From contig NZ_OAML01000002.1 of assembly GCF_900199435.1 (NCBI RefSeq), forward strand, positions 186,001-250,000: a stretch of 64,000 bases of DNA, written 5' to 3'. How positions within the stretch are numbered: the stretch's first letter is position 1; the number at the start of each line of letters is the position of its first letter. Of the stretch, positions 8,644 to 19,607 are shown in pieces. This stretch comes from Pygmaiobacter massiliensis. GTDB lineage: Bacteria > Bacillota > Clostridia > Oscillospirales > Ruminococcaceae. The notes under the pieces are model-generated. The model saw only the letters and a list, made by a program, of their open reading frames with translations. It did not search any database and was not told the DNA's origin. Made by a program: the position numbers and the translations under genes.

Positions 8644-9234
8644 CTATTTCACTTCGACAACCGTAATATTTTTTGCATCTACGGCAGATTTCGAGGTTAC
8701 GATGTCACGAATCTGAGCAACTTCGCTCTTAGTCAGCGCGCCATTTTTGCTCATTACAGCGATATTGGCTTTGCCGTCATTGAGAAAAGCAACGCAGTCT
8801 ACAAAACCTTTTGCTTTTACTAGGTTTTCAATATCGCCTTCCGCGGTGATACTTGCGATAACACCTTCCAACGAAGCGGTGAGATCCTGTTTCTCCTGGT
8901 CAGTCAGCTTTGCATTTTTAAGAGATTTTTGCAGCTTATCCAGCGCCTCGTCACGGGTTTTGGATCGAGTGAGCTTTGCTTCATCGAAATACTTGGTACC
9001 GCCATCTTTAGAAAGAGACACAAGCTGTGCATCGCCATAGTTTTTGTTCGCCTCATCGTCCGGTACGACCTCGTTTACCACGATAGTCTCACCGCTGGTG
9101 ACTTCTGCACCGGTGGGCACGGTGGTCAGGCCCGTATCGTTTTTGGCGTATTCCCAGTTCAAGTAAACCGCCACGCCAAGCGCCAGCACCAAAGTAATGA
9201 GAGTCAGTTTTTTTCTGCCCGGGATACGTTTCAT
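8644..9234 (-). CDS. spoIIIAH: Stage III sporulation protein AH
   Basis: Mother-cell component of the SpoIIIA-SpoIIQ channel. In the family its YscJ/FliF-like ring domain sits between the two forespore membranes and binds SpoIIQ. The 196-residue product has one transmembrane helix (about residues 10-26) after the basic MKRIPGRKK, a charged linker, a helical region and a C-terminal globular part (GDIENLVKAKGFVDCVAF onward). GGAGG precedes the ATG at 9234 by seven bases. Last gene of the operon. Confidence 0.94.
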   Translation of the reverse strand: MKRIPGRKKLTLITLVLALGVAVYLNWEYAKNDTGLTTVPTGAEVTSGETIVVNEVVPDDEANKNYGDAQLVSLSKDGGTKYFDEAKLTRSKTRDEALDKLQKSLKNAKLTDQEKQDLTASLEGVIASITAEGDIENLVKAKGFVDCVAFLNDGKANIAVMSKNGALTKSEVAQIRDIVTSKSAVDAKNITVVEVK

Positions 9235-9247
9235 AAAGATTCCTCCA

Positions 9248-9820
9248 TTATGTCATTTTTGTAACGCAGATTCGGTTGGTCGAAAGACCAAGAACAACTG
9301 AAACAGCATCCGTCACCCGCTTTACGGTGGCAATGTCGTCTGCCCCTTCACATAGGACGACGACCCCTCGAATCTCGGGCATCGTATAATTCGCGACGAG
9401 TGCTTCTCTTCCATCTTTTCCGTCAATCAATACATATTCGCTTTCATGACTTTTTTGACTGGTCTCTCCGTTTACACCGGCGTTGACGGAAGAGGTGCTT
9501 TTTTCGTCCGCTACATAATCATAAGCTGTTCCAGCTTCAAGGGTCAGCATCACACGGGTGCGTCCTACCCCTTGGATATTGCCAACGAGGTCTGTCAGCT
9601 GCGCTTCCAGCTCTTTGGCATACTGTGTGCTGTCCTGCACGCCAGAGGTTGCGCGAACCTCTGTTTTTGTGGTAGTGTTGCCTCCGATTAAGTCGGAGAG
9701 GAAAATCAAAAGAATGCCGACGAGGCCCAGGACGAGAAGCAGGCCGGCGCCTTTCTTTTGCGTAAAAGATTTCAATTTTTCACGGAGATCATCCGTCTTC
9801 TGCACTATTTGCTGTCCCAT
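9248..9820 (-). CDS. spoIIIAG: Stage III sporulation protein AG
   Basis: Ring-forming subunit of the sporulation feeding channel. One transmembrane segment at about residues 24-43 (GAGLLLVLGLVGILLIFL) follows a basic N terminus. The rest is the ring-building domain with the insertion that makes a beta-barrel in homologues; TRVMLTLEAGTAYDYV and EIRGVVVLCEGADD are recognisable. I start at the ATG at 9820 (190 aa); a TTG extension to 9856 lacks a ribosome site. The start overlaps spoIIIAF by 32 bases. Confidence 0.93.
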   Translation of the reverse strand: MGQQIVQKTDDLREKLKSFTQKKGAGLLLVLGLVGILLIFLSDLIGGNTTTKTEVRATSGVQDSTQYAKELEAQLTDLVGNIQGVGRTRVMLTLEAGTAYDYVADEKSTSSVNAGVNGETSQKSHESEYVLIDGKDGREALVANYTMPEIRGVVVLCEGADDIATVKRVTDAVSVVLGLSTNRICVTKMT

Positions 9821-10286
9821 CAATCTGTAAAACCTCGTAAGATGGCAGGCACCCAAGCGATGTTTGCAGAGACTTTTCTATCTCTCCCGCCGCTGGCGGA
9901 CTACCTGCGAAATACAGTACGACCTTTGTGATAATAAACTCGTTTTCTTCACTAATCGTGCTTTGCACTACTACTTCTTCTATGCCAAAGCCCACTTCCT
10001 TTAGACCTGCCAAAACGGTTTGTTCCAAACGATGTTCAGTTTCTGACTGGACTGCATTTGTCACGTCCACTTCTGGCAGAACAATATCAGATGAAAAATC
10101 AGGCACCTGCGCTCGCCGAAAGCTTGTTTTATCCGTTATGGGGGCGAGTAACATCAATAAAATATATAGGCTTAGCACCATTTTTATGACTGCTGAAAGA
10201 TTCTTTACCGGCAGAATTCCCTGCAAGACGGCAAGCAGAATCGCCGCAAGGCAAAGTGTATAGGCCCAATGACGCAGCAAATCCAT
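9789..10286 (-). CDS. spoIIIAF: Stage III sporulation protein AF
   Basis: 165 residues with two N-terminal membrane helices (about 9-25 and 31-50, LAAILLAVLQGIL and VIKMVLSLYILLMLLAP) followed by a soluble domain on the mother-cell or intermembrane side. This architecture and the operon slot between AE and AG define SpoIIIAF. AAGGAG precedes the ATG at 10286 by nine bases. The 3' end overlaps spoIIIAG. Confidence 0.92.
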   Translation of the reverse strand: MDLLRHWAYTLCLAAILLAVLQGILPVKNLSAVIKMVLSLYILLMLLAPITDKTSFRRAQVPDFSSDIVLPEVDVTNAVQSETEHRLEQTVLAGLKEVGFGIEEVVVQSTISEENEFIITKVVLYFAGSPPAAGEIEKSLQTSLGCLPSYEVLQIDGTANSAEDG

Positions 10287-10311
10287 TCATCGAATCTCCT
10301 TTTGCATTCTT

Positions 10312-11373
10312 TTAGCCGCTGATTCCGAGCATCATTGCCGTAGACACAATGATTAACACAGCAAAAAAAATAATAATTGCGCTGTAAAGCTCTACACAAC
10401 CGGAAAAGCCTGCAAAGGTTGCTGCACAGCGTCCGTTTCCCGTCAGCTTTGCCGCAGCGCAGGCGCATTGCAGCAGCAGGTAGTAAGTAATGCATTCCAT
10501 CAATATCGGCAAAAACAATGCGCCAACGGCGCAAAGCCCGGCAATACCGGCGGTGCTTTTAATAATGCCAAGGCTTGCGTAAACGCTGGTCATGGCGTCT
10601 GAAACAGCGTGACCTACAATAGGCACACTGCTGCCAATCAGCATTTTGCCAGCCTTGCGGGCAAGGTTGTCCGCAGCCCCGGCCGAAAAAGTTTGCAAGC
10701 CCATAATCAAACTGAAAAGTGCAGCGCAACCGGCCAGCAGCTTTTTCGCGATACGCAGTACCATACCGCAAAATCCGGAAAGATCAATCTCTCCTGCAAC
10801 TCCGCTGGTGATGTTCAGTGCAAGAAAAATGCGAACCAAGGGCAGCAGAATTGTGCAGATTAGTTCAGCGGCAAGCACGGACCCTGTGAGGAAAAAGCCC
10901 CCAAACACCGCTCCACCTGCCGGCTGCCCCGAGCCGATGAGCAAGGCAGAAAAGGCAGGAACAAAAGTCATTAAAAAGTTGCGGCATTGCCAGATGGCAT
11001 CTTCTAACCGGCTGAGCAGTAAAAGCAAAGGCTCACACACCAAAAAGAAGGTTACAACCGTCACCATGGCATCAATTTGGGTGGTAAGCTGTAATTCTCC
11101 CCCGCCACCAGCAAAAGCGCGTACCAGGCTTGCCAGCACCAATACTGCCAGTGTTTTGCCTAAAATTGCTGTGGGCTTTGAGGCCCCCTGCAAAAACACA
11201 TCCACCACGCGTGAAAGAAAGCTTCCTGCATCTTTGTCTTCGAGCAGTGTAAGGTTTTCTGTCTGGTCTTCTATCAGCTCTGTCAGTGTTTCAGGCACTT
11301 CAAGGGATGGAGCTGTATCGGTAGTGGCAGCGGCGTGCGCAGGCAGGCCCGGAAACAACAAACACAGCAACAA
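10312..11373 (-). CDS. spoIIIAE: Stage III sporulation protein AE (start codon uncertain)
   Basis: Polytopic membrane protein of the SpoIIIA complex: about eight hydrophobic segments, beginning with a cleavable-looking h-region ending P-A-H-A-A-A and a soluble stretch APSLEVPETLTEL. The family runs near 390-400 aa; the chosen TTG at 11373 gives 353. No ATG or GTG occurs in frame between the spoIIIAD region and this point, and the upstream in-frame codons just read through spoIIIAD in another frame. The TTG start leaves no basic n-region before the hydrophobic core and has no close Shine-Dalgarno, so translation is probably coupled to spoIIIAD, whose stop is at 11387-11385. A rarer start codon slightly upstream is possible. 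Confidence 0.86.
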   Translation of the reverse strand: MLLCLLFPGLPAHAAATTDTAPSLEVPETLTELIEDQTENLTLLEDKDAGSFLSRVVDVFLQGASKPTAILGKTLAVLVLASLVRAFAGGGGELQLTTQIDAMVTVVTFFLVCEPLLLLLSRLEDAIWQCRNFLMTFVPAFSALLIGSGQPAGGAVFGGFFLTGSVLAAELICTILLPLVRIFLALNITSGVAGEIDLSGFCGMVLRIAKKLLAGCAALFSLIMGLQTFSAGAADNLARKAGKMLIGSSVPIVGHAVSDAMTSVYASLGIIKSTAGIAGLCAVGALFLPILMECITYYLLLQCACAAAKLTGNGRCAATFAGFSGCVELYSAIIIFFAVLIIVSTAMMLGISG

Positions 11374-11384
11374 TATCGTTGTTG

Positions 11385-11777
11385 TTACGAGTACCCTAGA
11401 AGCGCGCCTACAATGAGTACCAGTTTTTTGAAGAGGGGCAGCGACACCAACACGATAGCGGCCCGGCCGGCAAGGATAACGCGCCCCGCCAGCGCCCTTT
11501 GCCCGGAATCGGCACAGATGTCCGCCGCGCTTTGGGCCAGTATCGCAATGCCTACCGCCTTTATAATGCAGCCAAAATCGTCTGAGGATGCCAGTGCCAC
11601 CAGTTCCTGAAGATACTGCATCAGCGGTTCGATGATGCGCAACAGATAAAGCAGCATCGCTGCGCAAATGCTGACCGACGCGATAATAGCGTAGGTGCGG
11701 TTGTATTGCAGCAGGACGTCGATTAGAATCGTCGCCGTAATTGCCACGGCGGACAGCTTGATAATTTCTTCTATCAT
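11385..11777 (-). CDS. spoIIIAD: Stage III sporulation protein AD
   Basis: 130-residue integral membrane protein with four predicted helices, beginning MIEEIIKLSAVAI and including QYNRTYAIIASVSICAAMLLYLL. SpoIIIAC and SpoIIIAD are a homologous pair in the sporulation channel. The ATG at 11777 lies six bases after the spoIIIAC stop and lacks a strong ribosome site, consistent with coupling. Confidence 0.93.
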   Translation of the reverse strand: MIEEIIKLSAVAITATILIDVLLQYNRTYAIIASVSICAAMLLYLLRIIEPLMQYLQELVALASSDDFGCIIKAVGIAILAQSAADICADSGQRALAGRVILAGRAAIVLVSLPLFKKLVLIVGALLGYS

Positions 11778-11783
11778 ATTTCA

Positions 11784-11978
11784 TCATAAACTAAATAAGG
11801 TTTTGATGGTCGTAAACAGCTCACTGATTTGTCCCACGATCATCATAAGTACCACAATCAATCCCGCAAGCGTTGTCATCATCGCCTGCTCTTCTCTGCC
11901 AGACCGAATCAGCACCTGGTTGAGCACAGCAACAATAATGCCGATCGCCGCGATCTTGAATACAAAATCAATATCCAT
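11784..11978 (-). CDS. spoIIIAC: Stage III sporulation protein AC
   Basis: 64 residues with two membrane helices, DFVFKIAAIGIIVAVLNQVL and ALAGL-type second helix, separated by the basic RSGREEQ turn. Size and sequence are typical of SpoIIIAC. AAGGAGGG lies six bases before the ATG at 11978. Confidence 0.94.
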   Translation of the reverse strand: MDIDFVFKIAAIGIIVAVLNQVLIRSGREEQAMMTTLAGLIVVLMMIVGQISELFTTIKTLFSL

Positions 11979-12004
11979 AGTCAGCCCTCCTTATATGGTG
12001 CCAA

Positions 12005-12508
12005 TCAAAGCAATAACACAGCGATAATGGCCGCAAGCGATGCGCCGAGATTGCGATACATTCTGCCGTAGGTGCGGGATTGCTCCTGTGCAGCAGAAAG
12101 CGATAAATGCAGTTTTTCACGGTAAAACGCCAGCCGGTCCAGCTCTTCTTCCGGCCCCGTAGAACCCAGTGCCTGCCAGTAGTCCAGAAAAGCATTCTTT
12201 TCTTCTGGCGAAAACAGTGAGTCAAAAACCGGCATTTCGGAAAACTCGTTTTTCCAGATTGCAAAATCCGGAATCTCACTGGGAAAGCTGAGCAACGCAA
12301 ATTCGGTTTCCGAAGCTTTTTCAAAAAATTGCGGAAGGGCAAGATTTACATAAGTAAAATTGGCGCACAGGAGCTCAAGTAAATGCAACAGGTCAGAAAT
12401 TAATGTGGCTTTTTTGCGCAGATGCACCACCTTTTGGTTGCCGATGCTCCACCCACAAAAAACAATACAAAAAGCGCCTACTATTTTAAAAAAGAGAATT
12501 GCAGTCAT
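12005..12508 (-). CDS. spoIIIAB: Stage III sporulation protein AB
   Basis: 167 residues: one helix at each end (about 4-24 and 150-167, ASLAAIIAVLLL) around a helical cytoplasmic domain with RKKATLISDLLHLLELL. This resembles the GspF-like fold proposed for SpoIIIAB. I use the ATG at 12508, eight bases after AAGGTGAG, not the upstream GTG at 12517 that sits on top of that site. It overlaps spoIIIAA by 23 bases. Confidence 0.92.
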   Translation of the reverse strand: MTAILFFKIVGAFCIVFCGWSIGNQKVVHLRKKATLISDLLHLLELLCANFTYVNLALPQFFEKASETEFALLSFPSEIPDFAIWKNEFSEMPVFDSLFSPEEKNAFLDYWQALGSTGPEEELDRLAFYREKLHLSLSAAQEQSRTYGRMYRNLGASLAAIIAVLLL

Positions 12509-13406
12509 AAATTGCACTCACCTTACCTGGTTGTTTTTTTCCTGCCAGCAGTACGAATTTTTCGAAAGCTCCTGTTTGCAACAGCAACTTGGCCTGCGGA
12601 CGCCGCAACAATTCTCCCTTGCTTTGTGCATGGATAGAAACTATTAATCGCACACCGGCATGTACTCCGCTCTCTACTGCTTTTGCATCCGCCTCACTGC
12701 CGATTTCATCACACAAAATCACATCAGGAGAAAGACAGCGCAGCGCCTGAAGAATCCCTTCCGCTCTCGGATATCCGGAAAGCACATCACAGCAATCTGG
12801 GGGCTGATAGGCACTTTGGCCAGTGGGCCAGATTTCTCGCCTTTGATCAACCACCGCAATCTGCTGCCCAGCCTGCGATAATAACGAAGAAATCATGCGC
12901 AGCACGGTTGTTTTGCCGCTTTTCGGCTCTCCTACAATCATGATGCCGCCTCGTTCCTGCTGTAACAAATACAGTAAGGCGGCGTCCGGTACCACAGATA
13001 CTGGGCGAGCAATGCGCAGATTGAGAGAGGCGATATCTTTAATTTGCTTAATCTCGTCCCCTTCACAGACCGCAGTACCTGCCACCCCAACACGATGACC
13101 GCCAGACAGCGTAAAAAAGCCTTGGCGAAGCTCTTGCTGATAGGTATGTACTGAATGCTGACAAAGGGTCAAAAAGCAATCTGTCAGCTGGCCGGAGGGA
13201 ATGACAACGGCATTATTTGCTGTGTCACAAAGTTGCCCATCCTGGCTTAGAAAGCCGAGATAATCGCAGAATACAAGCTGCAATGGCCGCTGTGCTCGCA
13301 AACGAATTTCGGTTACTTTGGATGCTTGCTCCGGTGGAAGGCGGCGAAGCAAGTCCCCTATGCCAGGCGGCAGGCGGCTGATTGCTTCGTAGTATGCGTC
13401 CTGCAT
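12486..13406 (-). CDS. spoIIIAA: Stage III sporulation protein AA, secretion-type ATPase
   Basis: Cytoplasmic ATPase related to type II/IV secretion ATPases, presumed to energise the mother-cell to forespore channel. Walker A GEPKSGKTT is near residue 158, a Walker B-like DVILCDEIGSEAD near 233, and VSIHAQSKGELLRRP beyond it. The N-terminal half has the SpoIIIAA pattern LTEIRLRAQRPL and GGHRVGVAGTAV. Length (306 aa) is normal. AAGGAGGAG precedes the ATG at 13406. First gene of the operon; a sigma-E-like -10 lies about 105 bases upstream. Confidence 0.95.
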   Translation of the reverse strand: MQDAYYEAISRLPPGIGDLLRRLPPEQASKVTEIRLRAQRPLQLVFCDYLGFLSQDGQLCDTANNAVVIPSGQLTDCFLTLCQHSVHTYQQELRQGFFTLSGGHRVGVAGTAVCEGDEIKQIKDIASLNLRIARPVSVVPDAALLYLLQQERGGIMIVGEPKSGKTTVLRMISSLLSQAGQQIAVVDQRREIWPTGQSAYQPPDCCDVLSGYPRAEGILQALRCLSPDVILCDEIGSEADAKAVESGVHAGVRLIVSIHAQSKGELLRRPQAKLLLQTGAFEKFVLLAGKKQPGKVSAIYDCNSLF

Positions 13407-13511
13407 TGCGCTCTCCTCCTTTGTTTAGAATATATGGGACGACCTGTCCGATTTAGAACCGATTTTGCAAAAATGGGGACAAGCCTTACGGCCCGTCCAT
13501 TGCTTTGTTCT

Positions 13512-13519
13512 ATTGTATG
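13512..13519 (-). promoter_or_regulatory. Sigma-E-like -10 element upstream of spoIIIAA
   Basis: The minus strand reads CATACAAT, an exact match to the Bacillus sigma-E -10 consensus. The -35 region 14-15 bases further up is poor (T-rich). spoIIIA is sigma-E controlled in Bacillus subtilis (established). The element lies between the gatB terminator and spoIIIAA. Confidence 0.45.
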
Positions 13520-13548
13520 CTGCAACATCCAAAAAGAAGAATAAAAAA

Positions 13549-13578
13549 GAGCGACAGAAAGTAATCTTTCTGTCGCTC
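13549..13578 (-). terminator. Terminator of the ligA-gatCAB operon
   Basis: Perfect 13-bp arms GAGCGACAGAAAG/CTTTCTGTCGCTC around a four-base loop, followed on the minus strand by TTTTTTATTC. It separates gatB from the spoIIIA promoter region. Confidence 0.93.
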
Positions 13579-13601
13579 TAAACGCTATAAAACGCGCAAT
13601 A

Positions 13602-15044
13602 TTAAAGTTTTTCGATGGCTCCTGTCACCATATCGCGCAAGGTGTTGGGGTTGCCCTGCCCCTTGCTTTCTCTCATGCACTGGCCTACCAGGAAGCCAAG
13701 TACATTGGTTTTGCCGGATTTATAGTCGGCAATGGCTTTTTCGTTGGCAGCCAGCACCTTGTCTACCACTGCTTCCAGAGCAGAAGAGTCATTGATCTGC
13801 GCAAGGCCTTTTTCCTTTACAACGGTTTCGGGCTCGATATCCTTTTCGATAATCTCTTCCAACACAGTTTTGGCTGCAGTGTTCGAAATCGTTCCGTTGC
13901 TAATTAGTTTGACCATGCCCACCAGATGCTCGGGGGTCAATGCGGTATCGGCAATTTCAATGCGGCGCTCGTTGAGCAGCTTCGCAATATCGCCAATAAT
14001 CCAGTTAGAGATCAGTTTCGGTTCACAGCCACCCAGTTCTACACAGCTGTCAAAAAAGTCTGCACGCGCTTTGTTAAGGCTCAGCAGGCTGGCATCATCG
14101 CGAGAAAGCTGATAATCCGAAACATAGCGCAGGGTGCGGGCGGTGGGCAGCTCTGGCACCATTGCTTTAAGCGCTGCAATGCGCTCGTCACTTACGATAA
14201 AGGTCAACAGGTCCGGATCCGGGAAGTAGCGATAGTCTTGAGCATCTTCTTTGCTGCGCATCAAAATGCTTTCGCCTTTCGGGTCGTCCCAGCGGCGGGT
14301 TTCCTGATTGATGACTCCGCCTGCATCGAGCACTTTTTCCTGGCGCTCCGCTTCATAGCAAATGGCACGGTAAACTGCGCCAAAGCTATTTACGTTTTTC
14401 ATCTCACAACGGGTGCCAAACTCTTTGGCGCCTACGGGGCGCAGCGAAACGTTTACGTCGCAGCGGACGCTGCCTTCCTGCATTTTGGCATCGCTGACAC
14501 CAAGATACAGCAAGATGGTGGTAATGGTTTCGAGATAAGCTTTTGCCTCTTCTGCGCTGCGAAGGTCAGGCTCCGAAACAATCTCGATCAAAGGAACACC
14601 GCAGCGGTTGTAGTCGCAAAGGGTGTCATCGCGCCCATCATCGTGAATCAATTTGCCAGCATCTTCTTCAATATGGATGCGGGTAATGCCAATGGTGCGC
14701 AGCTCGTCGCCGACGAGGATATCCAAATGGCCATCTTCACACAGAGGCACGTCAAACTGAGAAATCTGATATGCCTTGGTGAGGTCGGGATAGAAATAAT
14801 GTTTCCTATCCTGTTTGGTAGTACCATTGATTTTACAGCCAAGCGCGTGGCCCATTTTAATGGCCTTCTCAACAACTTGCTCGTTTAAGGTAGGCAGCGT
14901 GCCGGGCATTGCCATGCAAACCGGGCAGCACAGGCTGTTGACACCTGCGCCGAAACGGTTTTCGCAGCTGCAGAAGATTTTAGTTTTGGTATTCAGTTCT
15001 GCGTGAACCTCAAGACCGATCACGACTTCATATTTGTTGCTCAT
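13602..15044 (-). CDS. gatB: Asp/Glu-tRNA(Asn/Gln) amidotransferase subunit B
   Basis: Kinase-like subunit of GatCAB, which phosphorylates and helps amidate misacylated Glu-tRNA(Gln) or Asp-tRNA(Asn). The 480-residue protein starts YEVVIGLEVHAEL, has the zinc-site cysteines CSCENRF and CCPVC (about 26-41), the DYNRCGVPLIEIVSEPD block near 145, and a C-terminal YqeY-like helical tail that contacts tRNA. AAAGGAG precedes the ATG at 15044. Four bases separate it from gatA. Confidence 0.97.
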   Translation of the reverse strand: MSNKYEVVIGLEVHAELNTKTKIFCSCENRFGAGVNSLCCPVCMAMPGTLPTLNEQVVEKAIKMGHALGCKINGTTKQDRKHYFYPDLTKAYQISQFDVPLCEDGHLDILVGDELRTIGITRIHIEEDAGKLIHDDGRDDTLCDYNRCGVPLIEIVSEPDLRSAEEAKAYLETITTILLYLGVSDAKMQEGSVRCDVNVSLRPVGAKEFGTRCEMKNVNSFGAVYRAICYEAERQEKVLDAGGVINQETRRWDDPKGESILMRSKEDAQDYRYFPDPDLLTFIVSDERIAALKAMVPELPTARTLRYVSDYQLSRDDASLLSLNKARADFFDSCVELGGCEPKLISNWIIGDIAKLLNERRIEIADTALTPEHLVGMVKLISNGTISNTAAKTVLEEIIEKDIEPETVVKEKGLAQINDSSALEAVVDKVLAANEKAIADYKSGKTNVLGFLVGQCMRESKGQGNPNTLRDMVTGAIEKL

Positions 15045-15048
15045 AGGT

Positions 15049-16497
15049 TCACATCTCCTTTACTGCAAATCCGCCCACAGCGGTTTCATAACTTTTCGCA
15101 ACCGCAATCAAACGGTTCTCGCTGAATTTCGGTCCAATGAGCTGCATACCGATGGGCAGACCGCCAGCATCATAACCACAGGGCATTGCCAGGCCGGGCA
15201 GTCCGGCAATGTTGACCGTGACGGTGCAGATGTCACCTGCATACATTTGCACAGGGTCAGCACAGCGCTCGCCCAGTTTGAATGCAGTGGTGGGGGTAAC
15301 CGGGGTTGCGATAATATCGCATTTGGTAAAGGCTTCTGTAAACTCTGCGGCAATCATCTGCTGCAAACGTTTTGCTCGCTTATAGTAAGCGTCGTAGTAG
15401 CCAGAGCTGAGCACATAGGTGCCAAGCATAATGCGGCGCTGCACTTCCGGGCCAAAGCCTTCGCTGCGGCTGGTGAGGTACAGTTCATCAAGACCGGCAT
15501 CGCGGCGGCCAGAGTACCCGTATTTGACACCATCGTAGCGAGCAAGGTTACTACTTGCTTCGGCAGAGGAAATAATATAGTAGGCAGAAAGAGCATAATC
15601 CGTAGACGGCAGCGAAATCTCAACGACGGAAGCGCCAAGTGCCTCCAGCTGCTTTACGCCTTTCAAAACAGCTGCTTTGACTTCTGCAGTAATGCCTTCG
15701 CCAAAGTATTCTTTGGGCAGACCAACGCGCAGACCTTTTAGATCGCGGGCTGCTTTTTCGTAAGTATACTGGTGCGAAGTAGCGTCGCGCGGGTCGCGGC
15801 CGCAGATGGTCGAGAACAAGAGCTCTACGTCATCTACAGTGCGTGCCATGGGGCCGATTTGGTCCAGCGAAGAAGCAAATGCAACCACACCATAGCGAGA
15901 AACCGCACCATAGGTAGGTTTCAGGCCAACAATGCCGCAAAAGCTTGCCGGGCAACGTACCGAACCGCCGGTGTCAGAGCCGAGCGAGAAAGGCACTTCG
16001 CACGCAGCAACCGCAGCGGCGCTGCCGCCGGAAGAACCGCCCGGTACGCGGGTGGGGTCCCAGGGGTTTTTAGTTGCTTTGAAGAAGGAATTCTCGCAGC
16101 TTCCGCCCATTGCAAACTCGTCCATATTCACTTTGCCAGTCAATACAACGCCTGCTTTATTCAGGCGCTCCATCACGGTTGCTTCATACGGGGGAACGAA
16201 ATCTCCCAGCATTTTAGACGCGCAGGTGGTTTTTACATTTTTAGTGCAGATATTGTCTTTGATGGCAATGGGAATACCTGCAAGTGCGCCCAGCTCTTCA
16301 CCTGCTGCGATTTTAGCGTCGATAGCAGCAGCATTGGCAAGGGCTTTTTCTTCGGTTACGGTAAGGTAGGCATCTACAGTGGGCTCCACAGCAGCGATGC
16401 GGGCCAGCGATGCTTTCGCAATTTCTGTTGCACTAACTTTCTCTTCCCGCAGCAGGGCTGAAAGTTCCGTGGCAGAATACTGATGCAGTTCTTTCAT
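15049..16497 (-). CDS. gatA: Asp/Glu-tRNA(Asn/Gln) amidotransferase subunit A
   Basis: Amidase-signature glutaminase subunit of GatCAB that supplies ammonia. The catalytic triad is visible as GIPIAIKDN (Lys near 76), then VPGGSSGGSAAAVAA (Ser near 151) and SLGSDTGGSVRCPASFCG (Ser near 175). 482 aa, full length. AGGGGAG lies before the ATG at 16497. Presence of the complete GatCAB suggests this organism makes at least one of Gln-tRNA or Asn-tRNA indirectly (inference). Confidence 0.97.
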   Translation of the reverse strand: MKELHQYSATELSALLREEKVSATEIAKASLARIAAVEPTVDAYLTVTEEKALANAAAIDAKIAAGEELGALAGIPIAIKDNICTKNVKTTCASKMLGDFVPPYEATVMERLNKAGVVLTGKVNMDEFAMGGSCENSFFKATKNPWDPTRVPGGSSGGSAAAVAACEVPFSLGSDTGGSVRCPASFCGIVGLKPTYGAVSRYGVVAFASSLDQIGPMARTVDDVELLFSTICGRDPRDATSHQYTYEKAARDLKGLRVGLPKEYFGEGITAEVKAAVLKGVKQLEALGASVVEISLPSTDYALSAYYIISSAEASSNLARYDGVKYGYSGRRDAGLDELYLTSRSEGFGPEVQRRIMLGTYVLSSGYYDAYYKRAKRLQQMIAAEFTEAFTKCDIIATPVTPTTAFKLGERCADPVQMYAGDICTVTVNIAGLPGLAMPCGYDAGGLPIGMQLIGPKFSENRLIAVAKSYETAVGGFAVKEM

Positions 16498-16509
16498 TTT
16501 CTTTCTCCC

Positions 16510-18778
<2,269 letters not shown>

Positions 18779-18827
18779 TCACCATCACATTTCTTTTTGG
18801 TCCCGACAAAAGTCGTTAATGCAAATT

Positions 18828-18836
18828 AGTATACCA
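18828..18836 (-). promoter_or_regulatory. Extended -10 promoter of ligA-gatCAB
   Basis: The minus strand reads TGGTATACT, that is TG-N-TATACT. The -35 position 17 bases upstream (TGGTAA) is weak, as is usual for extended -10 promoters. Confidence 0.55.
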
Positions 18837-18868
18837 TATTTTTGGATAATTTACCACAGATAATCGTA

Positions 18869-19531
18869 TTATTTTGCGTCCTCACCGGCCGTTTTCCCTG
18901 CATAAAACTGTGGTACAGTGCCTACAATCAGAGTTTCTGCAATGGGCACTTCATTAGTGACCGTTACGCTTGTAGTATAGCCGGGGATGATGGCCGTCAT
19001 CTCTACGGTGAAGCAAATTAAAATCTGATATTTGGTCTGGTTAATGCCCGCACTTACCAAACTGCTGCGAATTTCACTTTGCACAAAGGATGCTGGGATG
19101 ACTTTAAAGTGAATATCCGGCCCGCGGCCCGCAAAGATTTGCCATCCAAGCAGCGTGCCGATTGGCATACTGATACGAGACTTGCCAATTTCGGCAAGCC
19201 GCTGACCCACGGCATTGGTAAGATCCGCTTTTAAACGGTTCAGTTCCACTGTATTGGTTTCAATAGAAGATATGCCACCTTCAGAGTTATATTGCACTTG
19301 CACAAGGTCGGTTTCGGGATCTTGCTTTTGCATCAGCTCCAGTACCGTATCGTTGATAGCAAGAATGCCTGTTACTTTTGCCTGATAGCCCGCCATGGTC
19401 AAAATAACCGGCCGAACCTCTGCGTCAAACGCAAAAAGCAGGCCGATGATAATAAGCAGAACCAGAATAAGACGCAGCACTTTTCCTGCCCGCCGCGGGC
19501 GCCGCCGGTGGTGTGCAAATCGATATGACAT
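18869..19531 (-). CDS. yunB: Sporulation protein YunB
   Basis: YunB family, a sigma-E-regulated protein needed for proper spore formation in Bacillus; molecular function unknown. 220 aa: a strongly basic N terminus (HHRRRPRRAGK), one membrane helix near residues 19-37 (LRLILVLLIIIGLLFAF), then an extracytoplasmic domain with INDTVLELM, the GTLLGWQIFAGRGPDI centre and a conserved beta-rich end. AAGGAGG lies before the ATG at 19531. A sigma-E-like -10 and the pfkA terminator are just upstream, so it is probably transcribed alone. Confidence 0.9.
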   Translation of the reverse strand: MSYRFAHHRRRPRRAGKVLRLILVLLIIIGLLFAFDAEVRPVILTMAGYQAKVTGILAINDTVLELMQKQDPETDLVQVQYNSEGGISSIETNTVELNRLKADLTNAVGQRLAEIGKSRISMPIGTLLGWQIFAGRGPDIHFKVIPASFVQSEIRSSLVSAGINQTKYQILICFTVEMTAIIPGYTTSVTVTNEVPIAETLIVGTVPQFYAGKTAGEDAK

Positions 19532-19565
19532 AGTGCCGCCTCCTTTTTGTATTGTCGTCGCTCTC

Positions 19566-19573
19566 AGTATATG
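19566..19573 (-). promoter_or_regulatory. Sigma-E-like -10 element upstream of yunB
   Basis: Minus strand CATATACT differs by one base from the sigma-E -10 consensus CATACAMT; CACAATT 14 bases upstream is a fair -35. Position about 35 bases before the ATG fits. By eye only. Confidence 0.4.
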
Positions 19574-19607
19574 CCGCGTGAAATCTGAATTGTGTGCAAA
19601 AAGAAAG

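Noticed and set aside
13429-13436. Second sigma-E-like -10 (CATATATT) nearer spoIIIAA
   Set aside because: Transcription from it would begin at the ribosome site, leaving almost no leader; the exact CATACAAT further up is preferred.
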